Assembly (NCBI GenBank): GCA_963693315.1
Contig: OY856187.1
Location: forward strand, 389,064,885 to 389,128,884
DNA: 64,000 nucleotides
Direction of reading: 5' to 3'
DNA from: Diogma glabrata
Lineage: Eukaryota > Arthropoda > Insecta > Diptera > Cylindrotomidae
The notes beneath the pieces were generated by a model. It made no database searches. It saw only the letters and a list, made by a program, of their open reading frames with translations, and had not been told where the DNA came from. Every line of letters begins with the position of its first letter. Positions within the stretch are counted from its first letter, which is position 1. A program made the position numbers and the translations under genes. Positions 51,021 to 61,399 of this stretch are shown piece after piece.

Positions 51021-52500
51021 TAGACTTCATAATCACTGAAATATTTGTTCATCTTGTTTGTTTCATCAAAATCAAAACTGCATTTACTAAGGTTTAACAA
51101 TTTTTTATTTCTCTAGCGTTCAAACTATTAGATCTTGTTTTCGGCTTCATTTTTTTCGTAATTTATTTGAGGGGATAAGGCCGAAGTAAGGAAATCTGAT
51201 GAAACATTGATACATGGTTGGGGTTGATATGGGAATTGGTGATCTTGATTTTTAATCACAATTGAACCAAAGAGCGAGGTCCTTTATTTAAAACATTAGT
51301 GACTTCAAATCTTAATGAAATTTAGTACATAGAGTTTTTGTAAGCTTTGCTATAGTAAGTAAGTATACTTAATATCTCTTCGGTTTATCACTCTTGGTTA
51401 AGTTTTTTTCGTCATTTTTATGTACGTTTGTAGTATACAGCTATGGAACGATTTCAATAAAAGTTTTTGGGTGAATTTTCACCAAGTGGAGACGATCGCT
51501 TGAACACCAGTCTATTTTAAACTTCAACCCCTGATATTGATGGAAAATTGATTCAGGTAATGTGAAACCGACCATTTCTGATTTTCTTGAAACTTCGGTA
51601 ATCGTTAGAATAATACAAAACACTTAATATGTGGTTTTTACCTTTTTCAGTTTTTACTTGTAGTTTCGACACGCAGTGTCTCGAAATTTGTTAAGAAATT
51701 TAGAGACAAGGCAATTTTAAAGTCAAATTGTTAACCGATTTTAATAAAATTTTAAAACTTTACTTAGTACCTTTCAAACAAACAAAAATCTATTAAAATT
51801 GGTTAACCCGTTCGAGCAAAATTTAAATTTAAACTTTCCGTGACTCTAACGTTCTTAACAAACTTCAATCCGCTCCATGTCAAAACTTGTGAAAAAAAAC
51901 TCATCTTATATATTAATACGGTAACTTTGTACTTTGTACAGCCTAAGGCTTTTTTATTCGAATTTTCACTCATTCCAAATTTGCACTGCTAACTGATATT
52001 AGTGTAACCTAGGTCTGAGAGATTTTTGGGATTTTTCGGATCATAAATAAAAAAGTTATAGACGAATTTAAATGTATTTTTGAATTCAACTGCCTCCCCT
52101 CAAATCAAATCAAATGGGATCGTCCAAGTCTTTCTTTGTTTATAGTATTTTATATTTTTTTGTCAGTTTATGCAATGATTTGGTAGAGTATAGACGTTAT
52201 TTTTCTTTGTTTTTTTCGACAATTTTGTAATGTGTGTGTTTGGTATGATAGTTTGAGAGATTGTTAGAATTTTTATTATAGTATTTTATATTTTCTTTTC
52301 AGTGTTTTTAAATTTCATTTCTTAAAGTTTATCGTATTCAAAGAGTTAGAGTTGTTTGTTTTTTTTTTATGATAGATGAAATGAATGCTAATGTTGTGAA
52401 TGAATGTTGTGAATGAATGTTGTGAATGAAGAAATGAATGATGATTTAGAATTGAATGTGATGAATGATGAAATAGAAATTCCCTTAGTTGTTTTAATGT
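51021..52500. other. Unrecognised sequence with a flanking inverted repeat
   Basis: A segment at about 51545-51620 (TTCTAACGATTACCGAAGTT followed by AAGAAAATCAGAAATGG on the minus strand) recurs on the plus strand at about 53392-53445. The two copies face each other around the Helitron relic. A TTGTGAATGAATG minisatellite occurs at 52390-52430. No gene is supported; the minus frame at 51441-51623 lies in this repeat. Confidence 0.4.
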
Positions 52501-52512
52501 ATTTATATTGTT

Positions 52513-52953
52513 GTGCGTGTGTTTAAAGTGAAACTTAAAGAGCTCATAGATTGTTTGATGAAAAAAAAGATTTTCGATTCTGTCAAAGCACTTATATATA
52601 CCATTGAATTTCAAAAACGTGGTCTTCCACATGCTCGTATTTTGTTAAATTTATCAGATGAAGATAGAATTGATGGAAATGAAATTATTAATAAATTTGT
52701 ATGTACTGAAATCCCTGATCCCATTCTTTTTCCTAAATTACATGAATATTTGAAACGTCATATGATGCATGGACCATGTGGTGCTCTAAATCCCAATTCT
52801 GTTTGTATGAGAGATGGTAAATGTAGTAAGAATTTTCCAAAACCTTTTTCTGAAAATACTAAAGAATCTGTGAATGGTTATGCTTTGTATCGTCGACGTG
52901 ATAATGGTATGAGTGTTGATGTACGTGGTGCATCTCTTGATAATAGATACTAG
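52513..52953 (+). pseudogene. Helitron Rep (HUH nuclease) fragment
   Basis: The frame reads LIYTIEFQKRGLPHARILLN, then IPDPILFPKLHEYLKRHMMH, PCGALNPNSVCM, GKCSKNFPKPFSENTKESVN and GYALYRRRDNG, ending near SLDNRY. This matches the Rep domain of canonical Helitrons (YTIEFQKRGLPHAHILL, MMHGPCG..NP..CM..GKC.K.FPK). The second His of the catalytic HUH motif is Arg here, so nicking would be lost. The sequence has no stops over 140 residues but lacks the N-terminal part, the Rep Tyr motifs and the helicase. The reading frame runs into a palindromic insertion at 52949. Confidence 0.8.
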
Positions 52954-53376
52954 GAGGGCCCGGCGTGCTTCGCTACGCTTATAAATAATGTTTTTGCGGA
53001 GACATTTTGTTGACGTAGAAGCAATGATTTCAAAAAGTGGTTATGAGAAATGCTAACATATAATTTTTAATTTTTCTTTTTAAATATATGAATGAAAAAT
53101 AATCAGAACTCTAGCTGATCGGAAATTAAAAATTAGCGATCAAATAAGTTTTCAAGAAAGTTTAATTGATCTCTAACTTATTTGATCGCTAATTTGTCAT
53201 ATATCCGAACTGATCAGCTAGAGTTCTGATTATTTTTCATTCAAATATTTAAAAAGAAAAATTATATGCTAGCATTTCTCATTACCACTTTTTGAAATCA
53301 TTGCTTCAACGTCAACAAAATGTCTACGCAAAAACTTTATTTATAAGCGCAGCGAAGCACGCCCGGCTCTCCTAGT
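52949..53376. mobile_element. 428-bp near-perfect palindromic element
   Basis: The ends ACTAGGAGGGCCCGGCGTGC and GCACGCCCGGCTCTCCTAGT are inverted, and the arms stay complementary to the centre near 53160 (landmarks ATCAGAACTCTAGCTGATC or inverse, and GCGATCAAATAAG). Arms of about 205 bp show only scattered mismatches. A TA or ATA/TAT target is possible. It truncates the Helitron Rep frame at Tyr-stop. Confidence 0.8.
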
Positions 53377-54520
53377 ATTCATTATTTTATTATACTAACG
53401 ATTAGCGAAGTTTTAAGAAAATCAGAAATGGTCGAGTTCAATTTTTTTTCGCCCTCTTGATTCAAGTCGCTATCTATTAGAACTTGATCTAACTTGTTAT
53501 ACTACTGAAACGATTCAGGCATGTCAATAAACTCATGATGAGGTTTGGGGTAGGAAATGATTCAACACACCGCATAATAAGAGAATGTTTCGCTCTATCA
53601 GAGTGTCGAAGTGACGTGTTGGGATCAGATTATCTAAAGCAGGTCGTTCAAGGTTATTGAATTTTTTTTAAAAAGTGTTGATGTTCAAGAGCATTAGGAT
53701 GGCATAAAGGACATAGCAGTCTACATTTCATTCTATGAAATGGACAAATATTAAGGACATGGTCACCTTGTGTGCCATTTTTTAGTAAATGGTAGTTTGA
53801 TTAAAACAAATACAATATATATGCCCTTTAAAAACAAAAAATAGCAATACAAATTATTTGAAATTGCTGAATGTAGCCCAATTTCTATTTTGATACTTAA
53901 AATATTAAATATTAAGGACGACGACCTTTGAAAATTTAATACACAAATTTTTGTATAAAAATTGTAATTTCAATACAAATTTTGTGGAAAACATAAATAT
54001 AAAAAAATTTATGGTCGACTCCTACGCAAAACATTTTTGTATGAAAACAGAAATAAAATAAAATAAAACCAATATTTGTTATTATCATATTTCTCCTGCC
54101 AATGAATTTATATTTTCTGAATACTCATAATTTATCTTCGTTTTGGATAGTTTTGATAAGCAAACAAATTTTAGTTTCAACACACATTTTACAAACTAAT
54201 TTTGTTTGATGGGTAAAATTTTATTAAATTTAAACTACCACTTTGAGTAATGAAAATTTCTTGTTACTGAATGAAAGCGAAGTTGTTGACATAGTGAATC
54301 TGTAGTTGTTTGTTGTAAGCAAGTGTTACTTAAAAGTGAAGCAGATTTTCAAATAATCGAATCGACATCCAAATAATCTAATCGATATCCTAGAAATGGA
54401 CATGCATTCACATTAGAAAATATAAAAAAAATAGGATTCAGAAGAAAACAAAAGAAACTGTGAAGAACGTCGGAAGCATAAGAAGCACCATAAGAGGCAT
54501 GAATAATGTTAATAGAGGAC
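53377..54520. other. AT-rich stretch with no recognised feature
   Basis: Apart from the inverted partner of 51545-51620 at 53392-53445, nothing is recognised. Confidence 0.4.
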
Positions 54521-54524
54521 TTAA

Positions 54525-55568
54525 GGTAGAAACACATCACGGACGATAACGTCGATAAAAAAAAACGTCTACAATTTCGCTGTTGTAACCTGGCGTCAGC
54601 GTGAAAAGTGTCAAAAATATAATTGCATAAACCAAAATACTTTGTTCTTTGTCAAAATGAACTTCACAAATTTCAATTTTAAAAATAACTAATTTTTACT
54701 AATAAATAAATAATAATAATTTTTCTACTAATAACTAATTTTAAAAATAAAATACAAAATACTAATTATGAAAATATATAAATGAATAAAACCGAACTTT
54801 GAACATAAACTTCAGAAAATTCAGTTGACAACTCAAAACAAAACGATTACAACCTCAGAAAACGCTCAGAAACGAAAACATTAGAAAATCATATTTTTCA
54901 GTTGGCGGCACTGTCACAATAACATTAAAAATTACGGATTGGTTTTTGTGAACAATTAAGCTTAAGCACATATTGGAAATCACTTGAATTTTGCAATTCG
55001 AAATAACTGACACGAAGCACAACAAAATTTTTTCTAAAGGAATTTTAGAGAAAATGAAAAGTTATTTCGAATTGCAAAATTCAAGTGATTTCCAATATGT
55101 GCTTAAGCTTAATTGTTCACAAAAACCAATCCGAAATTAAAAATTCCCCTAATGTTGTCTATATTTCCTAACCAAAAATATAACAACATATTGACTTTAC
55201 GTCAGATATTAAATTTCGCATTGATTGGCAACAATTAACAATGACTTTACACTCGTGACTTAGGATGTTGATTAGAATGTTGACTTAGATGTTGACGAAA
55301 TATTCTCTCATCCTATGAATTCACACATCGTAATATCTAGAAATTTAATACAAAAAATACCAAAGAAATTAAAAATTACCTTTGCAGCCAAATAAAAATA
55401 AAATTGATATCTGGCAATAATCATCGGCGACGATAAATTAGAGCTAAATTTTCTCCGACGAAAAAAACTTTTTCGTTTATCGCTGTAGTTGTGTTTGAAA
55501 TGTATGTATGTATTCTAATGTTACTAACGTAGTCGTCGGACGATTTCGTCCGTGTTGTGTTTCTAGCT
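54525..55568. mobile_element. MITE-like element with TTAA flanks and a central hairpin
   Basis: Left end GGTAGAAACACATCACGGAC and right end, reverse-complemented, AGCTAGAAACACAACACGGA are about 25-bp inverted repeats, next to TTAA (54521-54524 and 55569-55572). A second level of symmetry, the 54924-55143 hairpin, sits in the middle. About 1.04 kb, no coding frame. Confidence 0.65.
54924..55143. repeat. Near-perfect ~84-bp-arm hairpin
   Basis: Arms 54924-55007 and 55061-55143 are inverted copies sharing GTGAACAATTAAGCTTAAGC and AAATCACTTGAATTTTGCAA (or inverse) with only about two differences, around a ~53-bp loop. If transcribed it would make a long double-stranded stem. Confidence 0.85.
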
Positions 55569-55572
55569 TTAA

Positions 55573-56190
55573 ATCAAGAATAGAGGAATACTTCAACTCT
55601 AGCCTCACAGATCTATGAAGCGAAATAATACCAATCCCACTATTTACAGAAACAGCAAAATTTCTCCAAATCAGACCACATGCAATTGAATCTAAAAAAT
55701 CATATTCTGTACAAGAGTCATTTTTCCTACCTGTTAACTAAAAATGATACAGTAAATTAATTATTTAACTGCTGGATAGAAATCCTTTGATTCATACCTG
55801 TAAATAAAAGGAAATAGGTTAGTAAATAAATCAAATTTGAAATTTGGTTTTGGGACTTGTTTTATAAGTTTTTTTTTTTTGAATATGCTTAAAATTTCCC
55901 ACTCTCTATAAACGATGAATTATTTCATAAGTCCTTTTTAAAGATGTTGAAATGATGATGGATTTGAAAGTTTACGCAAAAGAAATCGTATACTTGTTGC
56001 AGAAAACGCTTATGTAAAATTTTACCATCAGTTTTTTAATAAAATTCACATGAGAATTTAAAAGCTGTTGGTAAAGTCTCTGCGGTATTAAGAACCTTTA
56101 TCATGGTTTTATAAATAAGGTCCGGTACATTAAATCGTGAAATAGAAACTGAGAAAAACAAATAGAAATGTTTGCATAACTATAGCAGTA
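55573..56190. other. AT-rich stretch with no recognised feature
   Basis: Spacer between the MITE and the RTE element; no motif recognised. Confidence 0.4.
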
Positions 56191-56191
56191 T

Positions 56192-59100
56192 TTGTGCAAT
56201 ACTTATGTCGGTGGAAAAAATAATTATTATTATAAAATATTTGTGTATTATATTTCATTTCAGAAAAGAAATCAGAAAAGAAAAACAGACCCGGACAAAA
56301 ACAACAGAATTTTACCTGGACGTGAAAAAGGACCAGACTACCGAATCGGAACGTGGAACGTGCGCAGCCTGAGCGCTCCTGATGCTCTTATAAGTCTAGA
56401 AACAGAGGCTGAGAGGTATGGGATGGATATCATAGCTCTGCAAGAAATTAGACAGCCAATAATCGGAAAACAAGATTTGGATAGTCACTCTCTATACTGT
56501 AGTGGTCATCCTTCTCGAAGAGAATTTGGAACTGGCTTTCTTGTTGGTGCACGCATACAAGAAGCCGTGATGAAATTCATCCCGGTCAGTGAGAGGATTT
56601 GCTACCTACGTGTACGTGGTACATATAACAATATTTCTCTTATTGCCGTGCATGCACCTACTGAAGCTAAGACCGTCGACGAGAAGGATAATTTCTACAT
56701 AGCGCTGGAAGAGGTTATGAAACAAACACCAACACGCGACTTCACTATGGTTCTTGGTGACTTTAATGGGCAGGTTGGAAGAGATATCTCTTATGGAAAT
56801 GTGGTGGGCCCCAACAGTCTGCATTTGAATTCGAATGATAATGGTGAGAGAATGACTGAGTTTGCATTATCAAATAATTTGAGAATTGCCAGTACTTTCT
56901 TTCCGCACCGATCGATTCATAAGCAGACATGGGTCTCACCGAATGGAAACACTCGAAATCAAATTGATCACGTGCTAGTTACAGCACGTTTCTTTTCGAG
57001 TGTTCTGGATGTGCGATCCTTTAGAGGTGCATACATTGGAAGTGACCACTTTCTTGTATGTGCTAAAATAAGGTTCCACTTCCCAAACCCAAGCATTCCG
57101 AAATTCAATCAACGGAAACGATTTAACATCTCATCACTAAAGAATGCAGAAACAGAAGAGAAATATCAAAACCATATTGCCGAAACATTAGAGAAATCAG
57201 AAACCATTAATGGAGACGTCGATAAGTCATGGTATTTGCTCAAAGATGCTGTTTTAAGCGCTGCTGAGGGAATACTTGGACGACCACAAAACCACTCCCA
57301 GAAGCCATGGATGGATCAAGCATGTCTTGACGCTATTCAATACAAAAGAGATTGCTATCTGAAATGTCTGCAAGGACGCAACACCAGGTCCACGAAGGAG
57401 AACTATAAACTGGCAAGACAAGCCGTTACAAAGTTATGTAGACGAACGAAGAGAGAATGGTGGAAGAGAAAGTGTGAGGAGATTGAAAGCTTCAATAAGG
57501 AACATCAATCGCGTAACTTCTTTCAACAGGTTAAAACCTTAAAGAAGGGCCCTCAAACTAGATCGACTGCTATTCAAAACGAAGATGGGGAGCTACAAGT
57601 AGACCTTAAAAATATTTTAGACACTTGGGCCACTTATTTTGAGAATCTTCTCAACTTAAGTGACCAGCAACAAGTCGGGCGACGAGCAAAGCTTATTCGT
57701 GCGTCAAAGGTACATGTAGACGAACCCACCAAAGAGGAATTCGATGCGGCGCTGTCAAAATTAAAATGCAATAAAGCACCTGGTATCGACGATATAACAT
57801 CCGAAATGATTGTACATGGTGGTGAAACTCTATCCTTAAGATTGTTTGAACTTGTTCAAATGATATGGAGGACTGAAGCCATGCCACAGGACTGGAACAC
57901 AGCTATGCTGATACCAATCCATAAAAAAGGTAATCGCCTACAATGTGCAAACTACAGAGGAATCGCTCTACTCTGCACAGCATATAAGATCTTTTCTTAC
58001 ATTTTGCTATCCAAAATCAATCCTTTTGCTGAACAACTGTTTGGAGAATATCAGTGTGGCTTCCGGCGGGGCCGAGGTACCACCGATGCACTTTTCTCGA
58101 TAAGGATGATTTTGGAAAAGTGCCGAGAGTTCAACATACCAGTGCACCAACTCTTCATTGATTTCAGACAGGCCTACGACTCTCTCGAACGAGAGACTCT
58201 ATGGTCTGCTCTGGTGTCAATGGGAATTCCTGGTAAACTGGTATCACTATGCAAAATGACAGTACAGAACTCTCAATGCTGTGTACGAGTAGAGAACGAA
58301 ATATCAAGGTTTTTTAAAGTCGACTCCGGGTTAAGACAAGGTGATGCTATCTCTCCTATACTTTTTAATTTAGCCTTGGAATATGTGTGCCGTCAAAAGA
58401 AACTGCCGACTAACAACAATATCTTGTCAATAAACTCAGTACAGATGATTGCATACGCTGATGATGTTGTCATCCTCGGCCGAAGTGAAGCTGTTATGAG
58501 TGAGACTTTTAAGTCGCTTGAGAGTGGAGCTAGAAAAATTGGTCTGCAAATTAACTACAATAAAACCAAACATATGAATGCTTCAAGAGAGTCTGAGAAG
58601 AAAGATTTGATGTGCGGCGATGAACGAATTGAGGGAGTTGAATCTTTTAAATATTTGGGATCAATGCTTGACTCAAAAAACAGCATACTTACAGATATAA
58701 AAGCTCGAATCGCTGCAGGTAATCGAACTTTCTACTCAATCAAACCTCTCCTTGGATCTCCGTATGTATCAACTAACACCAAGCTCAAGTTATACAAGAC
58801 ATTGATTAGACCGGTTGTGATGTATGGGTCACAAACGTGGACCCTTACACAAAATGACGAATCGCATTTATCTGTATTTGAGCGTAAGATCCTACGCTAC
58901 ATTTTTGGTCCACTTAAGACAGACGATGGAGAGTACAGAACCCGGTATAACTTTGAGATCAGAGACCTTCTTGAGGGTCCTGATATAATAGGTTGTATCC
59001 GTTCTAATAGGATTGCTTGGTTTGGGCATGTTCTACGAGCCGATTCACAGTCTGGAATGATTAGAAAAATGTACGTTAGTACCCCAGGGAGTGGGCGACC

Positions 59101-59248
59101 GCGAGGTAGACCACGACTACAATGGGAGACTGACGTAATAAACGACCTTAAAAAAATCGGCTGCCATGGTAATTATGTCGCTGTTGCGAATGACCGTGGT
59201 GAATATTCGAAGCTGATTAGCCTGGCAACGCTCCTACATGGAGCATGA
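56192..59248 (+). CDS. RTE-type retrotransposon polyprotein: AP-endonuclease and reverse transcriptase
   Basis: One 1018-residue open frame. Endonuclease (about 51-290): IGTWNVRSL, IIALQEIRQ, VLGDFNGQVG, QIDHVLVTARFFS and GSDHFLV, so the Asn, Glu, Asp and His catalytic positions look intact. Linker with ALSKLKCNKAPGIDD near 530. RT (about 555-830): NYRGIALLCTAYKIFS, GEYQCGFRRGRGTTDALFS, LFIDFRQAYDS (Asp), SGLRQGDAISPILFNLAL, IAYADDVVILG (catalytic Asp pair near 753) and FKYLGSMLD. The C-terminus WFGHVLRADSQSG and GSGRPRGRPRLQWETDV is typical of RTE proteins misannotated as craniofacial development protein 2-like. The first ~23 residues (56192-56260) come from host DNA upstream of the element, so the true product may start differently. 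The 3' UTR is only a few bases. Confidence 0.9.
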   Translation: MCNTYVGGKNNYYYKIFVYYISFQKRNQKRKTDPDKNNRILPGREKGPDYRIGTWNVRSLSAPDALISLETEAERYGMDIIALQEIRQPIIGKQDLDSHSLYCSGHPSRREFGTGFLVGARIQEAVMKFIPVSERICYLRVRGTYNNISLIAVHAPTEAKTVDEKDNFYIALEEVMKQTPTRDFTMVLGDFNGQVGRDISYGNVVGPNSLHLNSNDNGERMTEFALSNNLRIASTFFPHRSIHKQTWVSPNGNTRNQIDHVLVTARFFSSVLDVRSFRGAYIGSDHFLVCAKIRFHFPNPSIPKFNQRKRFNISSLKNAETEEKYQNHIAETLEKSETINGDVDKSWYLLKDAVLSAAEGILGRPQNHSQKPWMDQACLDAIQYKRDCYLKCLQGRNTRSTKENYKLARQAVTKLCRRTKREWWKRKCEEIESFNKEHQSRNFFQQVKTLKKGPQTRSTAIQNEDGELQVDLKNILDTWATYFENLLNLSDQQQVGRRAKLIRASKVHVDEPTKEEFDAALSKLKCNKAPGIDDITSEMIVHGGETLSLRLFELVQMIWRTEAMPQDWNTAMLIPIHKKGNRLQCANYRGIALLCTAYKIFSYILLSKINPFAEQLFGEYQCGFRRGRGTTDALFSIRMILEKCREFNIPVHQLFIDFRQAYDSLERETLWSALVSMGIPGKLVSLCKMTVQNSQCCVRVENEISRFFKVDSGLRQGDAISPILFNLALEYVCRQKKLPTNNNILSINSVQMIAYADDVVILGRSEAVMSETFKSLESGARKIGLQINYNKTKHMNASRESEKKDLMCGDERIEGVESFKYLGSMLDSKNSILTDIKARIAAGNRTFYSIKPLLGSPYVSTNTKLKLYKTLIRPVVMYGSQTWTLTQNDESHLSVFERKILRYIFGPLKTDDGEYRTRYNFEIRDLLEGPDIIGCIRSNRIAWFGHVLRADSQSGMIRKMYVSTPGSGRPRGRPRLQWETDVINDLKKIGCHGNYVAVANDRGEYSKLISLATLLHGA

Positions 59249-59253
59249 ACGCC

Positions 59254-59289
<36 letters not shown>
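56261..59289 (+). mobile_element. Young RTE-type retrotransposon with a perfect 13-bp TSD
   Basis: TTATATTTCATTT occurs immediately upstream (56248-56260) and directly after the poly(A) run (59290-59302). The element runs from CAGAAAAGAAATCAG to an uninterrupted run of about 34 A (59256-59289). A flawless TSD, a pure A tail and an unbroken ORF all mark a recent insertion. Compared with the second copy (59756-61373) it lacks about 330 bp of 5' sequence, so it is 5'-truncated, but only just upstream of the endonuclease. Confidence 0.92.
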
Positions 59290-59291
<2 letters not shown>

Positions 59292-59302
59292 ATATTTCAT
59301 TT

Positions 59303-59755
59303 ATTGCACATTTTCATTAATTCTCAATTCACAGTGATTCTAAATAAAATAATAAATAAAATTGAAATAGTTGTTGACCTAGGTGGTATATGAGGCCAAA
59401 TCAGAAATATGCTTTTAAAATTTCCAAGGAAAGTATTAAAAAAAGTTGTGTTGGTAACACTTTATCGACGATGTACATGTTGATAATGTTTTTTATTGGA
59501 TTTTATAAACATTTGTATTTGTAGTTGTAAAAAGAAAATTCAAACTAATGCGCATGTTCCTCTCTCGTACAATAGAAAAGACAAGAAAATACTATCACTT
59601 CATTTGAACTAAATTTCCAATATGAAAAAAAATAATTCTTATATAATTATTTTCTCATCAGTACAAAACGTGATGGATTGCGTTATAGGTCATTCTCTGT
59701 TTTCAAAATACAAAACAGTCAACTGTTTTCAAAATACCAAACAATCAAATTCGAC
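59303..59755. other. Spacer between two RTE copies
   Basis: AT-rich; a short direct repeat (CTGTTTTCAAAATAC.AAACA, 59695-59745) is the only structure. Confidence 0.4.
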
Positions 59756-61373
59756 GAAATTCGACGTCCACGTCGTGTTGCCTGGGTAATGCTGACAGAA
59801 TTAGGTTGGTGTATTGGAGACAAGCAGAGTAAAACTGCTTAGTCAATGACGCTACATCACGGCGAATTGGCGCCTTACAACCAATGCGACTCAAGCGTCT
59901 GTTCTCCATATCAGGGCGGCTTGGAGCGGGCGTCTGTCTTGAATCAAGCGGCTTGCTATATAAACGTGTAAAAAGGTTGTTTCTGGTGGCCTTAATATGC
60001 AGAACGGACCCATTCACGAAAATTGGGGTTGGGCCTAAGGTTAACATCATAACCCCGGAAAAAAACTTATATGTTAAATTTGGTTATCAGAAAGAGAATA
60101 ACAGACCCGGACTACAAAACAGAATTTTACCTGGACGTGAAAAAGGACCAGACTACCGAATCGGAACGCGGAATGTGCGCAGGCTGAGCGCTCCTGATGC
60201 TCTTATAAGTCTAGAAACAGAGGCTGAGAAGTATAGGATGGATATTATTGCTCTACAAGAAATTAGACAGCCGATACTCGGAAAACAAGATTTGGATAGT
60301 GACTCTCTATACTGTAGTGGTCATCCTTCTCGAAGAGAAGTTGGAACTAGCTTTCTTGTAGGTGCACGCATACAAGAAGCCGTGATGAAATTCATCCCGG
60401 TCAGTGAGAGGATCTGCGTGGTACATATAACAATATTTCTCTTATTGCCGTGCATGCACCTACTGAAGCTAACGTCGACGAGAAGGATAATTTCTACATA
60501 GCACTGGAAGAGGCTATGAAACAAACACCAACACGCGACTTCATTATGGTTCTTGGTGACTTTAATGGACAGGTTGGAAGAGATATCTCTTATGGAAATG
60601 TGGTGGGTCCCAACAGCCTGCATTTGAATTCGAATGATAATGGTGAGAGAATGACTGAGTTTGCATTATCAAATAATTTGATAATGATTCATAAACCGAC
60701 TTGGTCTCACCGAATGGAAACACTCGAAATCAAATTGATCACGTTCTAGTAACAGCACGTTTCTTTTCGAGCGTTCTGGATGTGCAATTCTTTAGAGGTG
60801 CAGACATTGGAAGTGACCACTTCCTTGTATGTGCAACGATAAGGTTCCACTTCCCAAATCCAGGCATTCCAAAATTCAATCAACGGAAACGTTTTAACAT
60901 CTCATCATTAAAGAATGCTGAAACAGAAGAGAGATATCAAATCCATATTGCCGAAACATTAGAGAAATCAGAAACCATTAATGGAGACGTCGATAAGTCA
61001 TGGTATTTGCTCAAAGATGCTGTTTTAAGCGCTGCTGAGGGAATACTTGGACGACCACTGAATCACTCCCAGAAGCCATGGATAGATCAAGCATGCCTTG
61101 ACGCTATTTAATACGAAAGAGATTGCTATCTAAAGTGTCTACAAGGACGCAACACCAGGTCCACTAAGGAGAACTATAAACTGGCAAGACAAGCCGTTAC
61201 AAAGCTAAGTAGACGAACGAAGAGAGAATGGTGGAAGAGACAGTGTGAGGAGATTAAAAGCTTCAATAAGGAACATCAATCGCGTAACTTCTTTCAACAG
61301 GTTAAAACCTTAAAGAAGGGCCCTCAAACTAGATCGACTGCTATTCAAACCGAAACGGTCGAAGAAATTCGAC
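59756..61373 (+). pseudogene. Decayed RTE copy: 5' UTR plus endonuclease, 3'-truncated
   Basis: From about 60095 it aligns with the intact copy at 56285-57580 at roughly 95 percent identity by eye. It has an ~11-bp deletion near 60418, a ~28-bp deletion near 60680 and a stop at 61109, splitting the frame into 59884-60501, 60450-60749 and 60701-61111. Homology ends at about 61350 (ATTCAAACCGAAA), well before RT. The upstream 330 bp (59760-60090), GC-richer than the surroundings and with GGCGGCTTGGAGCGGGCGTC, probably represent the family's 5' UTR. A 10-bp direct repeat GAAATTCGAC lies at 59756-59765 and 61364-61373. Confidence 0.8.
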
Positions 61374-61399
61374 CATAAAATTGGGTAAATCAAAAATTA

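Noticed and set aside
51441..51623. Minus frame MFCIILTITEVSRKSEM as a small gene
   Set aside because: It lies in a repeat with a second inverted copy at 53392 and has no domain resemblance.
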